DNA of 37,824 bases from an uncultured Actinomycetes bacterium (GTDB lineage: Bacteria > Actinomycetota > Thermoleophilia > Solirubrobacterales > Solirubrobacteraceae). Under the pieces are notes generated by a model, which worked only from the letters and a program-made list of their open reading frames with translations, ran no database searches and was not told the origin of the DNA. A program made the position numbers and the translations under genes. Where the stretch lies: assembly GCA_937888775.1 (NCBI GenBank), contig CALAQT010000090.1:1-37824 (forward strand), in the 5' to 3' direction. Of this stretch, positions 1-9,146 are shown in pieces. The stretch's first letter is position 1. Every line of letters begins with the position of its first letter.

Positions 1-96
1 ACCGAGGCACGCCGCAACCATAACCACCCCACCGGACACTAAGGAAACGGTATTGCGGCTAACCCGGAGCTAGACAGCAACCGACCATGACGGATT

Positions 97-666
97 TCAC
101 GCGTTCCAGCGCTCGATAACCTCCGTCTCACGCTCGTAGCCGAGCGTCCCGATCGAGCCTGCGGCTAGCTTGAACCTTGCCCCTGCCGCTGGCTCCATCT
201 GCAGCCAGCGGGCGGTCAGCACGCGCAGCACGTGACCGTGGGCGAACACCAGGGCATCGCCGTCGGTGTCAACGATCCGTGCCAGCACCTGATCGACCCG
301 ATGGCTCACGTGATCCGGGCGCTCGCCGCCGGGACAGCCCTGGCTCCACAGGTCCCAGTCGGGATCGCGCTGGCGGATCTCGGGCGTGGTCAGACCTTCG
401 TACTCGCCGTACTCCCATTCGCGTAGGTCATCGCGGATCTCGGCCCGCTGGCCGAAGCCGGCCAGCTCACATGTCTGACGGGCTCGTCGCAACGGGCTGC
501 AGAGGACCAGCGAGAACGTCTCCCCTTCGAGCCTGGCCGCCAGCCCCTCGGCCTGCGCGCGGCCCTCGTCGGTCAGGGCCAGGTCGGTGGCACTGGTGTG
601 CTTGCCGTTGGCGCTCCACTCAGTCTGGCCGTGGCGGATGATCAGCACCCGCTGGTCGGTGCTCAT
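97..666 (-). CDS. Histidine phosphatase family protein (phosphoglycerate-mutase-like)
   Basis: A cytosolic phosphatase of the histidine phosphatase superfamily, which passes phosphate through a catalytic histidine; the substrate cannot be read from sequence. The N-terminus carries the RHG signature (LIIRHGQTEW, residues about 8-17), an EWEYGEYEG segment lies in the middle, and the second catalytic histidine is in VFAHGHVLRVL near residue 143. About 189 residues is normal for a single-domain member. I start at ATG 666 rather than the in-frame GTG at 675, because the nearest GGGAG lies only 3 nt from the GTG; both remain possible. It is the last gene of the sugar-phosphate operon, 40 bp after rpiB, so a sugar-phosphate or phosphoglycerate substrate is plausible but inferred. 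Confidence 0.85.
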   Translation of the reverse strand: MSTDQRVLIIRHGQTEWSANGKHTSATDLALTDEGRAQAEGLAARLEGETFSLVLCSPLRRARQTCELAGFGQRAEIRDDLREWEYGEYEGLTTPEIRQRDPDWDLWSQGCPGGERPDHVSHRVDQVLARIVDTDGDALVFAHGHVLRVLTARWLQMEPAAGARFKLAAGSIGTLGYERETEVIERWNA

Positions 667-715
667 CTCGGCCACCGACTCCCGCTCGTCGCACCGGCTG
701 TTCCCTGTCGTCGGA

Positions 716-1174
716 TCATTCGGGCACTCCCCCCGTCCGTTCTATCTCCGCCACCTTGGCCCGCCGGCGCACGTGACGCTCCTCGTCGGAGATCCGCGCG
801 GCCAGGAATGCGGCGACGATCTCCGCCGCCACCTCCTCGCCGATCACCCGACTGCCCAGGCACAGCACATTGACGCCGTCATGCTGCACCGCCTGATGCG
901 CGGTGTAGGTGTCGTGGATCGTGGCCGCTCTGACACCGCGGATCTTGCAGGCCGCGACCGACACGCCAGCGCCGGATCCGCACACGATGATCCCCCGGTC
1001 GGCGGAGCCCGTGACGACTGCGCGTCCGACCGCCAGCGCCTTATCTGGGTAGTCGATCGGCTCCGGGGAGTCGGTGCCGAGGTCCAGCACCTGGTGCCCC
1101 AGACCCTCGATCAGGGCCAGCAGCCGCCCGCGCAGCAGGAAGCCGGCGTGATCAAATCCACACGCAACGATCAT
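716..1174 (-). CDS. rpiB: Ribose-5-phosphate isomerase B
   Basis: Interconverts ribose-5-phosphate and ribulose-5-phosphate in the non-oxidative pentose phosphate pathway. The 152 residues fit the RpiB/LacAB fold: FDHAG at 7-11 binds the sugar phosphate, CGSGAG at 65-70 holds the catalytic cysteine (C65), and an AxQH segment near 95-98 matches the family's phosphate-side histidine. The C-terminal helix with EERHVRRR is typical of the family. The ATG overlaps the stop of the upstream ROK kinase gene in an ATGA, so translation is probably coupled. The 40-bp gap before the phosphatase gene is the first real gap in the lower part of this operon. Confidence 0.93.
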   Translation of the reverse strand: MIVACGFDHAGFLLRGRLLALIEGLGHQVLDLGTDSPEPIDYPDKALAVGRAVVTGSADRGIIVCGSGAGVSVAACKIRGVRAATIHDTYTAHQAVQHDGVNVLCLGSRVIGEEVAAEIVAAFLAARISDEERHVRRRAKVAEIERTGGVPE

Positions 1175-2193
1175 CGCGCCGCCTCGTTCACCGGCGCTTG
1201 TGAGGCGACCGGGGCTGCGTGTCCACCCGCCGCCGCCCGCGCGGCGGCCAGCTCGTGGATCGCCAGCAATGCCGCCCCCAGCACCCCGGCACCGACCCCG
1301 TGGCGGGCCAGTCGGATCTTGGTGCGCCTGCCCAGGCCCGGCAGAACGTAGCCGCCGGCGATCCGCCGGGCCGGCTCCAGCAGCAGCTCGCCGGCGCGTG
1401 CCGCCCCACCACCGATCACCACCTCCTCGGGGTCAAAGGTGTTGATCGCGTTGGCGACCCCGATCCCGACGCGCTCGCCCCACAGCTTGACCGCTTGCCC
1501 CGCGGCCTCGTCGCCGGCCTGCGCTGCCCGGACGGCATCTGCCCCCAAGACCGGCTTGCCTGCGGCGCGCAGCCGGGCCAGCTCGGAGTCGGGATGGCGA
1601 TCGGCGCACTGTGCCGCCAGCTGGTCCAGGGCGTGACCGGCGGCCACCGACTCCAGCGATCCCGGCTGCGGGAACCGCGTCGGCGCGGGCACCTCGTCCC
1701 GGAGGTCCAACGCGGTGATTGCGTGGCCGAGCTCGCCTGCGCCGCCCGTCGCGCCGCGGTAGATTCGCCCGCCGAGCACCAGCCCGCCCCCGACACCGGT
1801 CCCGACCGTGATCATCACCAGATCCCGCGCGACCATCCGCAGCTCGTCGTCGTGAGCCTCGGCCAGCGCGGCCACCGTCGCGTCGTTATCGACGAACACG
1901 GGGACGCCGAGACGTGCGCCCAGCGCCGAGCGCAGCGGCACGTCGGCGAGCGGTATGTTCACCGATGACACGACCCGGCCGGTCTCGAACTCCACGATCG
2001 ACGGGACACCGATCCCGACCCCGGCCAGATCGGGTGAGCGAGCGCCCTCGATCTTCGTCACCAACTGGTCCATCAGCGCCTCGGTCCCCGAGCGCTGCGT
2101 GGGCTCGATCGCCGACTCGCCGAGATCGCGCCCGCGCAGGGTGGCCACCGCGACCTTGGTGCCGCCCAGATCGACGCCTACCACCTCGGTCAC
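1171..2193 (-). CDS. ROK-family sugar kinase (probable glucokinase)
   Basis: ATP-dependent phosphorylation of a hexose, most likely glucose given its place between pgl and rpiB. DLGGTKV at 8-14 is the phosphate-1 motif, D104 in FVDNDATVAAL is the expected catalytic base, and GTGVGGGLVLGG at 131-142 is phosphate-2. GELGH at 153-157 keeps the zinc-ligand histidine position. What follows is odd: ROK proteins normally have a CxCGxxGCxE zinc cluster about 10-20 residues later, and here the region 158-182 contains no cysteine. The protein has only one Cys, elsewhere. The gene starts at GTG and overlaps both neighbours by 4 bp. A ROK-fold regulator is unlikely because there is no N-terminal HTH. Confidence 0.85.
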   Translation of the reverse strand: MTEVVGVDLGGTKVAVATLRGRDLGESAIEPTQRSGTEALMDQLVTKIEGARSPDLAGVGIGVPSIVEFETGRVVSSVNIPLADVPLRSALGARLGVPVFVDNDATVAALAEAHDDELRMVARDLVMITVGTGVGGGLVLGGRIYRGATGGAGELGHAITALDLRDEVPAPTRFPQPGSLESVAAGHALDQLAAQCADRHPDSELARLRAAGKPVLGADAVRAAQAGDEAAGQAVKLWGERVGIGVANAINTFDPEEVVIGGGAARAGELLLEPARRIAGGYVLPGLGRRTKIRLARHGVGAGVLGAALLAIHELAAARAAAGGHAAPVASQAPVNEAAR

Positions 2194-2909
2194 GGGTGCT
2201 CCACGCCTTCAAGCTCCTGAGCGGCGGGGCCGTCGAGCAGTACCGTGATCTCCTGCGCCTCGGGCACGATCAGCGACGCGGGGACGTGCGGATCGGGTGG
2301 CGCGCCGCGACCAAACGCAGCGCGAACGGCCTGGGCCTTGGCGGCCCCCGCCGCCAGGAATACCACCCGCCGGCTGGCCGCCAGCGCGGGCAGCGTCAGC
2401 GTGACCCTCGGCACGAACGGCTCAAGCCCGGCCTCTGGCACGCCGAAGGCCAGCCGCGAGCGGATCGACAGCGACTCCTGGTCAGGGAACAGCGAGGCGG
2501 TGTGACCGTCGGGACCGAGTCCCAGCAGCACCAGCTCGAACTCGGGCGGGCCCTCGTCGCGCAGCTGGCGCTCGTAGTCCTCGGCCGCGCCCTGCGGTCC
2601 AAGCTCGCCCTTGATCCGCCTCACCTTCACCCGGCAGAGGTCGCCGAGTGGATCCAGCAGCGATTCCTTGACCATCTTGAAATTCGACCGGTCGTCGTCG
2701 GGCGCCACGCAGCGCTCATCGCCGAACCAGAACGTCGTGGCGCTCAGGTCCACGCCCACCGCCTGCACGGCGGCGACGAATTCCCTATAGGCCGCTTTGG
2801 GAGTCGAGCCGCCGGCCAGCACGATATGCCCTCCCTGCGTGGCGGCACCGACGAGCATCGCCGAGCAGGCGCGGGCGGGATCGTCGACTACCTCGATCTC
2901 CAGACTCAC
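2190..2909 (-). CDS. pgl: 6-phosphogluconolactonase (DevB/Pgl type)
   Basis: Hydrolyses 6-phosphogluconolactone to 6-phosphogluconate, the second step of the oxidative pentose phosphate pathway. Family hallmarks are all present in 239 residues: GGSTPK at 33-38 binds phosphate, FGDERCV at 62-68 precedes the conserved DDxRSN loop, and LLGLGPDGHTASLFP at 128-142 carries the catalytic histidine. It starts at GTG in a GTGA overlap with opcA and ends in an overlap with the ROK kinase. Order zwf-opcA-pgl is the classical actinobacterial arrangement. Confidence 0.95.
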   Translation of the reverse strand: MSLEIEVVDDPARACSAMLVGAATQGGHIVLAGGSTPKAAYREFVAAVQAVGVDLSATTFWFGDERCVAPDDDRSNFKMVKESLLDPLGDLCRVKVRRIKGELGPQGAAEDYERQLRDEGPPEFELVLLGLGPDGHTASLFPDQESLSIRSRLAFGVPEAGLEPFVPRVTLTLPALAASRRVVFLAAGAAKAQAVRAAFGRGAPPDPHVPASLIVPEAQEITVLLDGPAAQELEGVEHP

Positions 2910-3957
2910 GTCGGGCAGAGTACCCGCGCCGCATCGAGTGCGGGGCCGTAGGTCGGATCTCGCAGTAGGGCCTGACGAACGCCCTCGCCCAGGATGCCGC
3001 CCTCTCCGCGTGAGGACCCGAGGATCTTCCAGGTCATCGAAGCGCCATCGGGCAGCTGCTCGTGGGTGCTCAGTCCGCCCTGGCCGCGGTCCAGCGACAG
3101 CGAGAAGCCGTCGTCGCAGGAAACCGTCACGCCGCCGAGGCCCGGTGCATCCTGGGCGGTCGGGCGAAGCCCGATCGCGATCTCGGACTCAGCGCGGCGC
3201 GCGGCGCCGCGCAGACCCGAGCCATTGATCGGCTCCAGCGGCTCGCGCCGCCAGTGCAGACGGGACGCCAGCCATCCGGTCAGCAGCAGCCCGCTGGCGA
3301 TCGAGCTGGCCTGATGGCGGATCTCCAGTGCGCTGATCGCATCCAGCGCCGCCAGCCGGCCCGGAAGGTCAAAGCTCGCCGCCAGCCGTTCACGCCACGG
3401 CGTCGTGCGCAGCCACGCCAGATCGACCACGTAGACGTGCTTGAGCATCTCGTTCGCGCGTTCGAAGGCCAGCGCGGGCTCAGGCGCATCGTCGGAGTCC
3501 AGCAGCATCACGTCGATCATCGGCAGCAGCGCTGCAACTGCCTGCTCGTGCCCGTGCGGCGACCACAGGACAGTCGGGAGCTCGGAGGCGAGCACCGGGT
3601 CGACGATCGTCTGCAGGGCCGGGAGGTGCATCGGCCCCAGATCGACCTCCACGTGCTCACGGATGATGCCCAGGGTGCCATCGGCCGGTTCCTCGTAGGT
3701 GACGGTGGCGATCGCGTCAAGCGTCCGTCGTCCCTCTTCCAGCGCGCACAGGACGGTGCGCGAGGCGTGGTAGCGACCCACCCGATCAAGGCGGTTGGCG
3801 ATCTCCCCCTTCCAGTCACGGTCCACGATCACGATCAGGTTCAGCACCCTGGCGGGGGCCAGCGACTCGTTCTCGGCGTGACGACGGCGCAGCAACTCGC
3901 GCAGCGCCGCCTCGATCGCGTCGGGATTGGTGTCCTGCGCTGCCCAAACGTCCTCGC

Positions 3958-3961
<4 letters not shown>
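2906..3961 (-). CDS. opcA: Glucose-6-phosphate dehydrogenase assembly protein OpcA
   Basis: OpcA is required for assembly and allosteric control of glucose-6-phosphate dehydrogenase in actinobacteria and cyanobacteria. The protein shows typical OpcA segments: a mid-protein EHVEVDLGPMHLPALQTIVD stretch, LPTVLWSPHG, and a C-terminal half with WLASRLHWRREPLE. I place the start at GTG 3961 (MSEDVWAAQ, 351 residues), because this gives the same GTGA overlap with the zwf stop as at the other junctions of the operon. A GTG at 3973 would add four residues. It sits directly after its partner zwf. Confidence 0.92.
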
Positions 3962-5501
<1,540 letters not shown>

Positions 5502-5505
<4 letters not shown>

Positions 5506-5651
5506 GACCTCGAGGCCGCCTTGACCGCGTGTCCGCCGAACTGGTTGCGCAGCGCCGCCAGCATCCGCGCCGAGTAGTCGCCGCTGCCCCGCGAGCTCAT
5601 GTTGCCGCCCATCTTGCCCAGCCCGACGAACCCGATCTGCATCGGTTTCAT
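5502..5651 (-). pseudogene. gnd: In-frame internal-deletion scar of 6-phosphogluconate dehydrogenase (gnd)
   Basis: A 49-codon frame, below the size most gene callers report. Residues 4-18 (MQIGFVGLGKMGGNM) are the N-terminal Rossmann GxGxxG of the GndA/YqeC-type 6-phosphogluconate dehydrogenase. Residues from about 20 to 45 (SRGSGDYSARML, then LRNQFGGHAVK) match the extreme C-terminal tail of the same enzyme. The roughly 250-280 residues normally between them are gone, including the substrate-binding and catalytic Lys and Glu. The fusion is exactly in frame. It overlaps the upstream tal-pgi scar by ATGA and the downstream zwf by GTGA. The family assignment rests on recognising both ends; whether it is a genomic deletion or an assembly collapse cannot be told here. 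No dehydrogenase activity is possible. Confidence 0.85.
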
Positions 5652-5956
5652 GCCCCTTGTGGAAGCCCGATGATGCGCTGGGTCAGTGCGCGCACGGCAG
5701 CGACGGCATCGCCTCCGAGCTCGATGCGCTCGGACGGCAGGTCATGGCTGCGTAGCGTCTGCAGATCACCGGCCGCCTGCGCGGCGATCAGTCTGCCGTT
5801 CGCGGTGACGCCCCGTAGCGAGTCCTCGGCGACCATCCGCGCCAGCTCGCCCCCATCCACCAGCGACCGGCGCAGCAGGTCCAGCCACGGGCTTGTGCCG
5901 GCCTCCACCAACGCCAGCAGATTCGGGTTCACCTTCGTGGCCTGTGTGGTGCTCAT
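5648..5956 (-). pseudogene. In-frame internal-deletion scar of a fused transaldolase/phosphoglucose isomerase (tal-pgi)
   Basis: A 102-codon frame. Residues about 9-53 (NPNLLALVEAGTSPWLDLLR, then GELARMVAEDSLRGVT) match the N-terminus of bacterial transaldolase up to the first strand-loop. From residue about 55 (GRLIAAQAAGDLQTLR to the end) the sequence resembles the C-terminal tail of the bifunctional transaldolase/phosphoglucose isomerase found in several actinobacteria. The central ~800 residues of such a fusion are missing, including the transaldolase Schiff-base lysine and all of the isomerase core. A strong AAGGAGG lies 8-14 nt before the ATG, and the stop overlaps the gnd scar start. 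If the C-terminal assignment is wrong, it is still a truncated transaldolase. Confidence 0.72.
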
Positions 5957-6171
5957 CGTGATCCGTCCTCCTTAGTCGCCACGGAAGCGACCAGACCACG
6001 TTGCCCCATTGCTTCGGGCGCGAATCCGAAGTTCTGTTCAAGTTCACCGGCGGGCTTGACCGGCAGGGCGACAATCGTGCCGACCGGCGGCACGCCGATC
6101 GCCGTGGCAGTATCGGTCGCGGTCACGGTTCGGGTGCTCGTGCGAACGGACAAAGCCACTGGGATCAGCAT
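5953..6171 (-). CDS. Small ORF, possibly a transketolase C-terminal scar
   Basis: A 72-codon frame between pfkA and the tal-pgi scar. It opens after an in-frame TAG and starts at ATG 6171, with GAGG 13-16 nt upstream. The stop overlaps the tal scar ATG (ATGA), and its last codons contain the AAGGAGG that serves the next gene. The N-terminal 45 residues are Thr/Val/Ala-rich and match nothing I know. The part LEQNFGFAPEAMGQRG near residues 47-62 resembles the C-terminal end of transketolase (a FGFTPExVAxR-like segment), and tkt is the gene expected before tal in such operons. That makes a third collapsed gene plausible but unproven. It could also be an ordinary small protein. Confidence 0.4.
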   Translation of the reverse strand: MLIPVALSVRTSTRTVTATDTATAIGVPPVGTIVALPVKPAGELEQNFGFAPEAMGQRGLVASVATKEDGSR

Positions 6172-6229
6172 AGACGCAACTGCACCTCGCTAAACGGCGT
6201 TCTCGTGGATCTCGGCGGCTCGGCCAGCC

Positions 6230-7258
6230 TCAGCCGAACAGGACCCCGTAGCGGTTGTACTCCTCGATCGGCACGCGCCTGACCTCGGCCACCGCGTCGG
6301 CGAGCGAGACCAACTCGATCTGCGTCGAATGCAGCGCGGTCATCATGCCCCACCGGCCCTCGTGTGCGGCGTCGATTGCGGCCAGCCCCAGCCGCGTTGC
6401 CAGCACCCGGTCAAACGCCGTCGGCGTGCCGCCGCGCTGGACGTGGCCGAGCACGGTGGCCCGGGTCTCATAGCCGGTTCGCTTCTCGATCTCCTGCTCG
6501 AGCCGCTGGCCGATCCCGCCGAGCCGCGGATGCCCGAACTCGTCGACATCGCCCGTCACAAGCTCCATCGTGCCCGCCTTCGGCGTCGCACCCTCGGCAG
6601 CCACGACGATCGAGAAATAGCGCCCACGCTCGTGGCGGCGGCGGATCAGCCGGCAGACCTCGTCGATGTCGAACGGGATCTCCGGGATCAGGATCACGTC
6701 CGCCCCGCCGGCGATGCCCGAATGCAGAGCGATCCAGCCGGCGTTGCGGCCCATAACCTCCACCACCAGGATCCGGTTGTGGCTCTCGGCGGTGGTGTGC
6801 AGGCGATCGATCGCCTCGCAGGCGACCTGCAGGGCTGTATCGAATCCGAACGTGACGTCGGTGGCACCGAGGTCGTTGTCGATCGTCTTGGGCACGCCGA
6901 TCACGTTGATGCCGTCGTCGTTGAGGCGCTTGGCAGCGCCCAGCGTGTCCTCGCCGCCAATCGCGATCAGCCCGTCGAGCTGGTGCGCTTCGAGCGTCTG
7001 GCCCACCAGTTGCACGCCGTCGTCGCGCTTGTAGGGGTTGGTCCGTGAGCTCCCCAGAATCGTCCCGCCCCTCGGCAGGATGCCGCGGATCGACTCCATA
7101 GTGAGCTCGTCACAGAAGTCCTCCAGCACCCCCCGCCATCCGTCCCGGAAGCCGAACACTCGATCGCCGTAACCGTCGATCGCCTTGCGGACCACGGCGC
7201 GGATAACCGCGTTGAGCCCCGGGCAGTCACCACCGCCAGTTAGCACTCCGATCCGCAC
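6230..7258 (-). CDS. pfkA: 6-phosphofructokinase, PPi-dependent type predicted
   Basis: Phosphorylates fructose-6-phosphate to fructose-1,6-bisphosphate. At 342 residues it has the group III PfkA form: GGGDCPGLNAVIR at 8-20, PKTIDND at 123-129 with catalytic base D127, and MGRNAG in the substrate site. Two positions decide the phosphoryl donor. ATP enzymes have Gly at 104 (E. coli numbering), whereas this one reads GGED with D104, together with K124; the native numbering coincides with E. coli. D104/K124 is the signature of pyrophosphate-dependent enzymes such as that of Amycolatopsis, so PPi use is a strong prediction. The start is GTG, only 38 bp from a divergent gene, with a hairpin in between. 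Confidence 0.93.
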   Translation of the reverse strand: MRIGVLTGGGDCPGLNAVIRAVVRKAIDGYGDRVFGFRDGWRGVLEDFCDELTMESIRGILPRGGTILGSSRTNPYKRDDGVQLVGQTLEAHQLDGLIAIGGEDTLGAAKRLNDDGINVIGVPKTIDNDLGATDVTFGFDTALQVACEAIDRLHTTAESHNRILVVEVMGRNAGWIALHSGIAGGADVILIPEIPFDIDEVCRLIRRRHERGRYFSIVVAAEGATPKAGTMELVTGDVDEFGHPRLGGIGQRLEQEIEKRTGYETRATVLGHVQRGGTPTAFDRVLATRLGLAAIDAAHEGRWGMMTALHSTQIELVSLADAVAEVRRVPIEEYNRYGVLFG

Positions 7259-7268
7259 GGAGCGGAAT

Positions 7269-7287
7269 CCTACCCTCCTTGGGTAGG
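7269..7287. promoter_or_regulatory. Perfect inverted repeat between divergent pfkA and hydrolase genes
   Basis: CCTACCC-TCCTT-GGGTAGG, a 7-bp perfect stem with a 5-nt loop. On the pfkA strand the loop reads AAGGA, a Shine-Dalgarno core, and the right arm continues as GGGTAGGA, 10 nt before the GTG start. On the other strand the right arm runs into GGTGAG, 5 nt before the hydrolase ATG. It may be an RNA hairpin masking ribosome binding or an operator for a dimeric regulator. Confidence 0.5.
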
Positions 7288-7296
7288 GTGAGTTGG

Positions 7297-8367
7297 ATGC
7301 GAGATCGGCGAGGACGTCGGTTCCGAGCCCGGCGACTCACTGCCCTGGCGGCCGCCGGCGGGCTGGCAGCTGGGCTGGCGATCGAGCGCCGGCATCTGCG
7401 GCGCGTCGCCGGTGACACCGATTACGCGCGCCTCAGCGTTCCCCTGGGCGGCCTGCAGCGCACGGTCCGCTCCGCTGATGGCACCCGACTTCACGCGCGC
7501 ATCTTCGGTCCCGACGGCGCCCCGACGCTCGTGCTCGCCCACGGCTGGACCGAAGAGCTGCGCTTGTGGAGCGACGTGATCACGGATCTGTCGGCCCGCG
7601 GGTTGCGACTGGTCGCCTATGACCTGCGCGGTCACGGCGACAGTGGCCGCGCCAGCGACGGCGACTATTCGCTGCGGCGCTTCGGCGAGGACGTCGAGGC
7701 GATCCTGGCGGCGTGCGTGGCGCCCGGTGACCCGGCGACGGTGGCCGGGCACTCGCTGGGCGCGATGTCGATCGCCGCGTGGGCCCAGCACCACGACGTC
7801 CGCCGTCGCGCCGGCGCGGTCGCACTCGTCAACGCCGGCCTCGGCGACCTGATCTCCGGCCATCTGCTGTTCGGAGGGGCCGCGCGGTGGCTGCACCAAC
7901 CGGCCGCCGGACGCCTGCTGCTCGGCTCACGCGCCCCGGCGCCCCGCGTCTCCTCCCCGCTCGTCCAGGCCGCGCTGCGCTACGGCGCGTTCGGCCCGGC
8001 GGCGACAATCGGACAGGTCGCGTTTTACGAGCGGATGCTGATCGCCTGTCCGGCGGATGTCCGCGCCGCTTGCGGAGTAGCCATGTCCAACATGGACCTA
8101 CACGATGCCGTGGCCCGCCTGACCGTACCGACGCTCGTGATCGCGGGCGACTGCGATCGCCTGACCCCGCCGGCGCATGCGCGCCGGATCGTGGCCACGC
8201 TGCCGCAACCGGCCGGACTGCTCGTTCTGCCCGATACCGGTCATATGTCGCCCCTGGAGCGACCGACCGAGTGCAGCGATGCCCTGTACGAACTCGTAGC
8301 CCAGTCCAGCCGCACGCAACGCATTCCACGCTCACACGCGGGCACTCCTCCGGCTCTGGCAGAGTGA
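7297..8367 (+). CDS. Membrane-anchored alpha/beta hydrolase
   Basis: A serine hydrolase of the alpha/beta fold with unknown substrate, 356 residues. An Arg-rich N-terminus is followed by one hydrophobic helix (about 13-29), a probable signal anchor. HGW at 82-84 forms the oxyanion hole, GHSLGA at 151-156 contains the nucleophile S153, D285 or D287 in AGDCDRLTP is the acid, and H316 in PDTGHMSP completes the triad. I start at ATG 7297, which has GGTGAG at a 4-5 nt spacing; upstream TTG and GTG codons in frame lie inside the inverted repeat. It begins a plus-strand operon, followed after 7 bp by a Crp-like regulator. Confidence 0.88.
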   Translation: MRDRRGRRFRARRLTALAAAGGLAAGLAIERRHLRRVAGDTDYARLSVPLGGLQRTVRSADGTRLHARIFGPDGAPTLVLAHGWTEELRLWSDVITDLSARGLRLVAYDLRGHGDSGRASDGDYSLRRFGEDVEAILAACVAPGDPATVAGHSLGAMSIAAWAQHHDVRRRAGAVALVNAGLGDLISGHLLFGGAARWLHQPAAGRLLLGSRAPAPRVSSPLVQAALRYGAFGPAATIGQVAFYERMLIACPADVRAACGVAMSNMDLHDAVARLTVPTLVIAGDCDRLTPPAHARRIVATLPQPAGLLVLPDTGHMSPLERPTECSDALYELVAQSSRTQRIPRSHAGTPPALAE

Positions 8368-8374
8368 ACCCGTT

Positions 8375-9142
8375 GTGAACGATCCGCGTCGTCCATCCGC
8401 CAGTGTCTGCTACGTCCTGCGTGAAGATCCGGAGCTGGCCGAGGCGATCGAGCCCGATCGCCGGGCGCAGGCGATCCAAACCTGCGTCGCGCGCGAGGCA
8501 AGGGTCCCGGTCGGGTCCTGGACCGGGCACCGAACGCTGCTGGTCGGCGATGGGATCGGGCTGCTGGTCCTGGAAGGACTGCTGATCCGCCGGGTGGGCA
8601 TCAACGCCCGCTTCGGCGCCGAGTTGCTGGGCGAGGGCGACGTGCTGCGACCCTGCCTCAACGATGTGCCGTCGACCCTTCCGCTGAGCGTCGACTGGCT
8701 CGTGTTGGAACCGACCCGGCTGGCGATCCTCGACGAGCGCTTCACGCGCCAGCTGATGCTCTACCCCGAGCTCGTCGGCACAGTGTTCGGGCGCGCGGTG
8801 CAGCGCTCCCGCGGTCTGGCCGTCAACATGGCGATCGTCCACCAGGCCAGGGTCGATGTTCGCCTGCACATGCTCCTGTGGCATCTCGCCGGGCGCTGGG
8901 GGCGGGTGCGCAGCGACGGCATCGTCGTCCCGCTACGGCTGACCCACACCGTTCTCTCAGACCTCGTCGCAGCCCGCCGACCCACCGTGACCAGCGCCCT
9001 GTCGGAGCTCGCGCGCCAGGGCGTCGTCCGTTCGATCCGGGAGGGCTGGCTGCTGTCCGGGACTCCGCCCGGCGAGGCGCCGGCGCCTCCGCTGACGGCG
9101 CCCAAGCCCGACGGCGAGCACGTCGCCGCGGGCCACACGTGA
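8375..9142 (+). CDS. Crp/Fnr-family transcriptional regulator
   Basis: A DNA-binding regulator of 255 residues. The N-terminal beta-roll has the GINARFGAELLGEGDVLRP-type turn typical of cyclic-nucleotide-binding folds (residues about 70-95). A dimer helix follows near 125-160, and a winged helix with HTVLSDLVAARRPTVTSALSEL is near 190-215. The first part lacks the usual phosphate-binding RxA signature, so cAMP binding is doubtful and the ligand is unknown. A Pro-rich tail of about 25 residues ends the protein. It starts with GTG 7 bp after the hydrolase gene and is followed 4 bp later by the TauE gene, suggesting it controls its own operon. Confidence 0.87.
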   Translation: MNDPRRPSASVCYVLREDPELAEAIEPDRRAQAIQTCVAREARVPVGSWTGHRTLLVGDGIGLLVLEGLLIRRVGINARFGAELLGEGDVLRPCLNDVPSTLPLSVDWLVLEPTRLAILDERFTRQLMLYPELVGTVFGRAVQRSRGLAVNMAIVHQARVDVRLHMLLWHLAGRWGRVRSDGIVVPLRLTHTVLSDLVAARRPTVTSALSELARQGVVRSIREGWLLSGTPPGEAPAPPLTAPKPDGEHVAAGHT

Positions 9143-9146
9143 GCAC

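Noticed and set aside
1..96. Left edge searched for a promoter, terminator or gene end
   Set aside because: No hairpin with a T-run and no convincing frame; nothing is supported.
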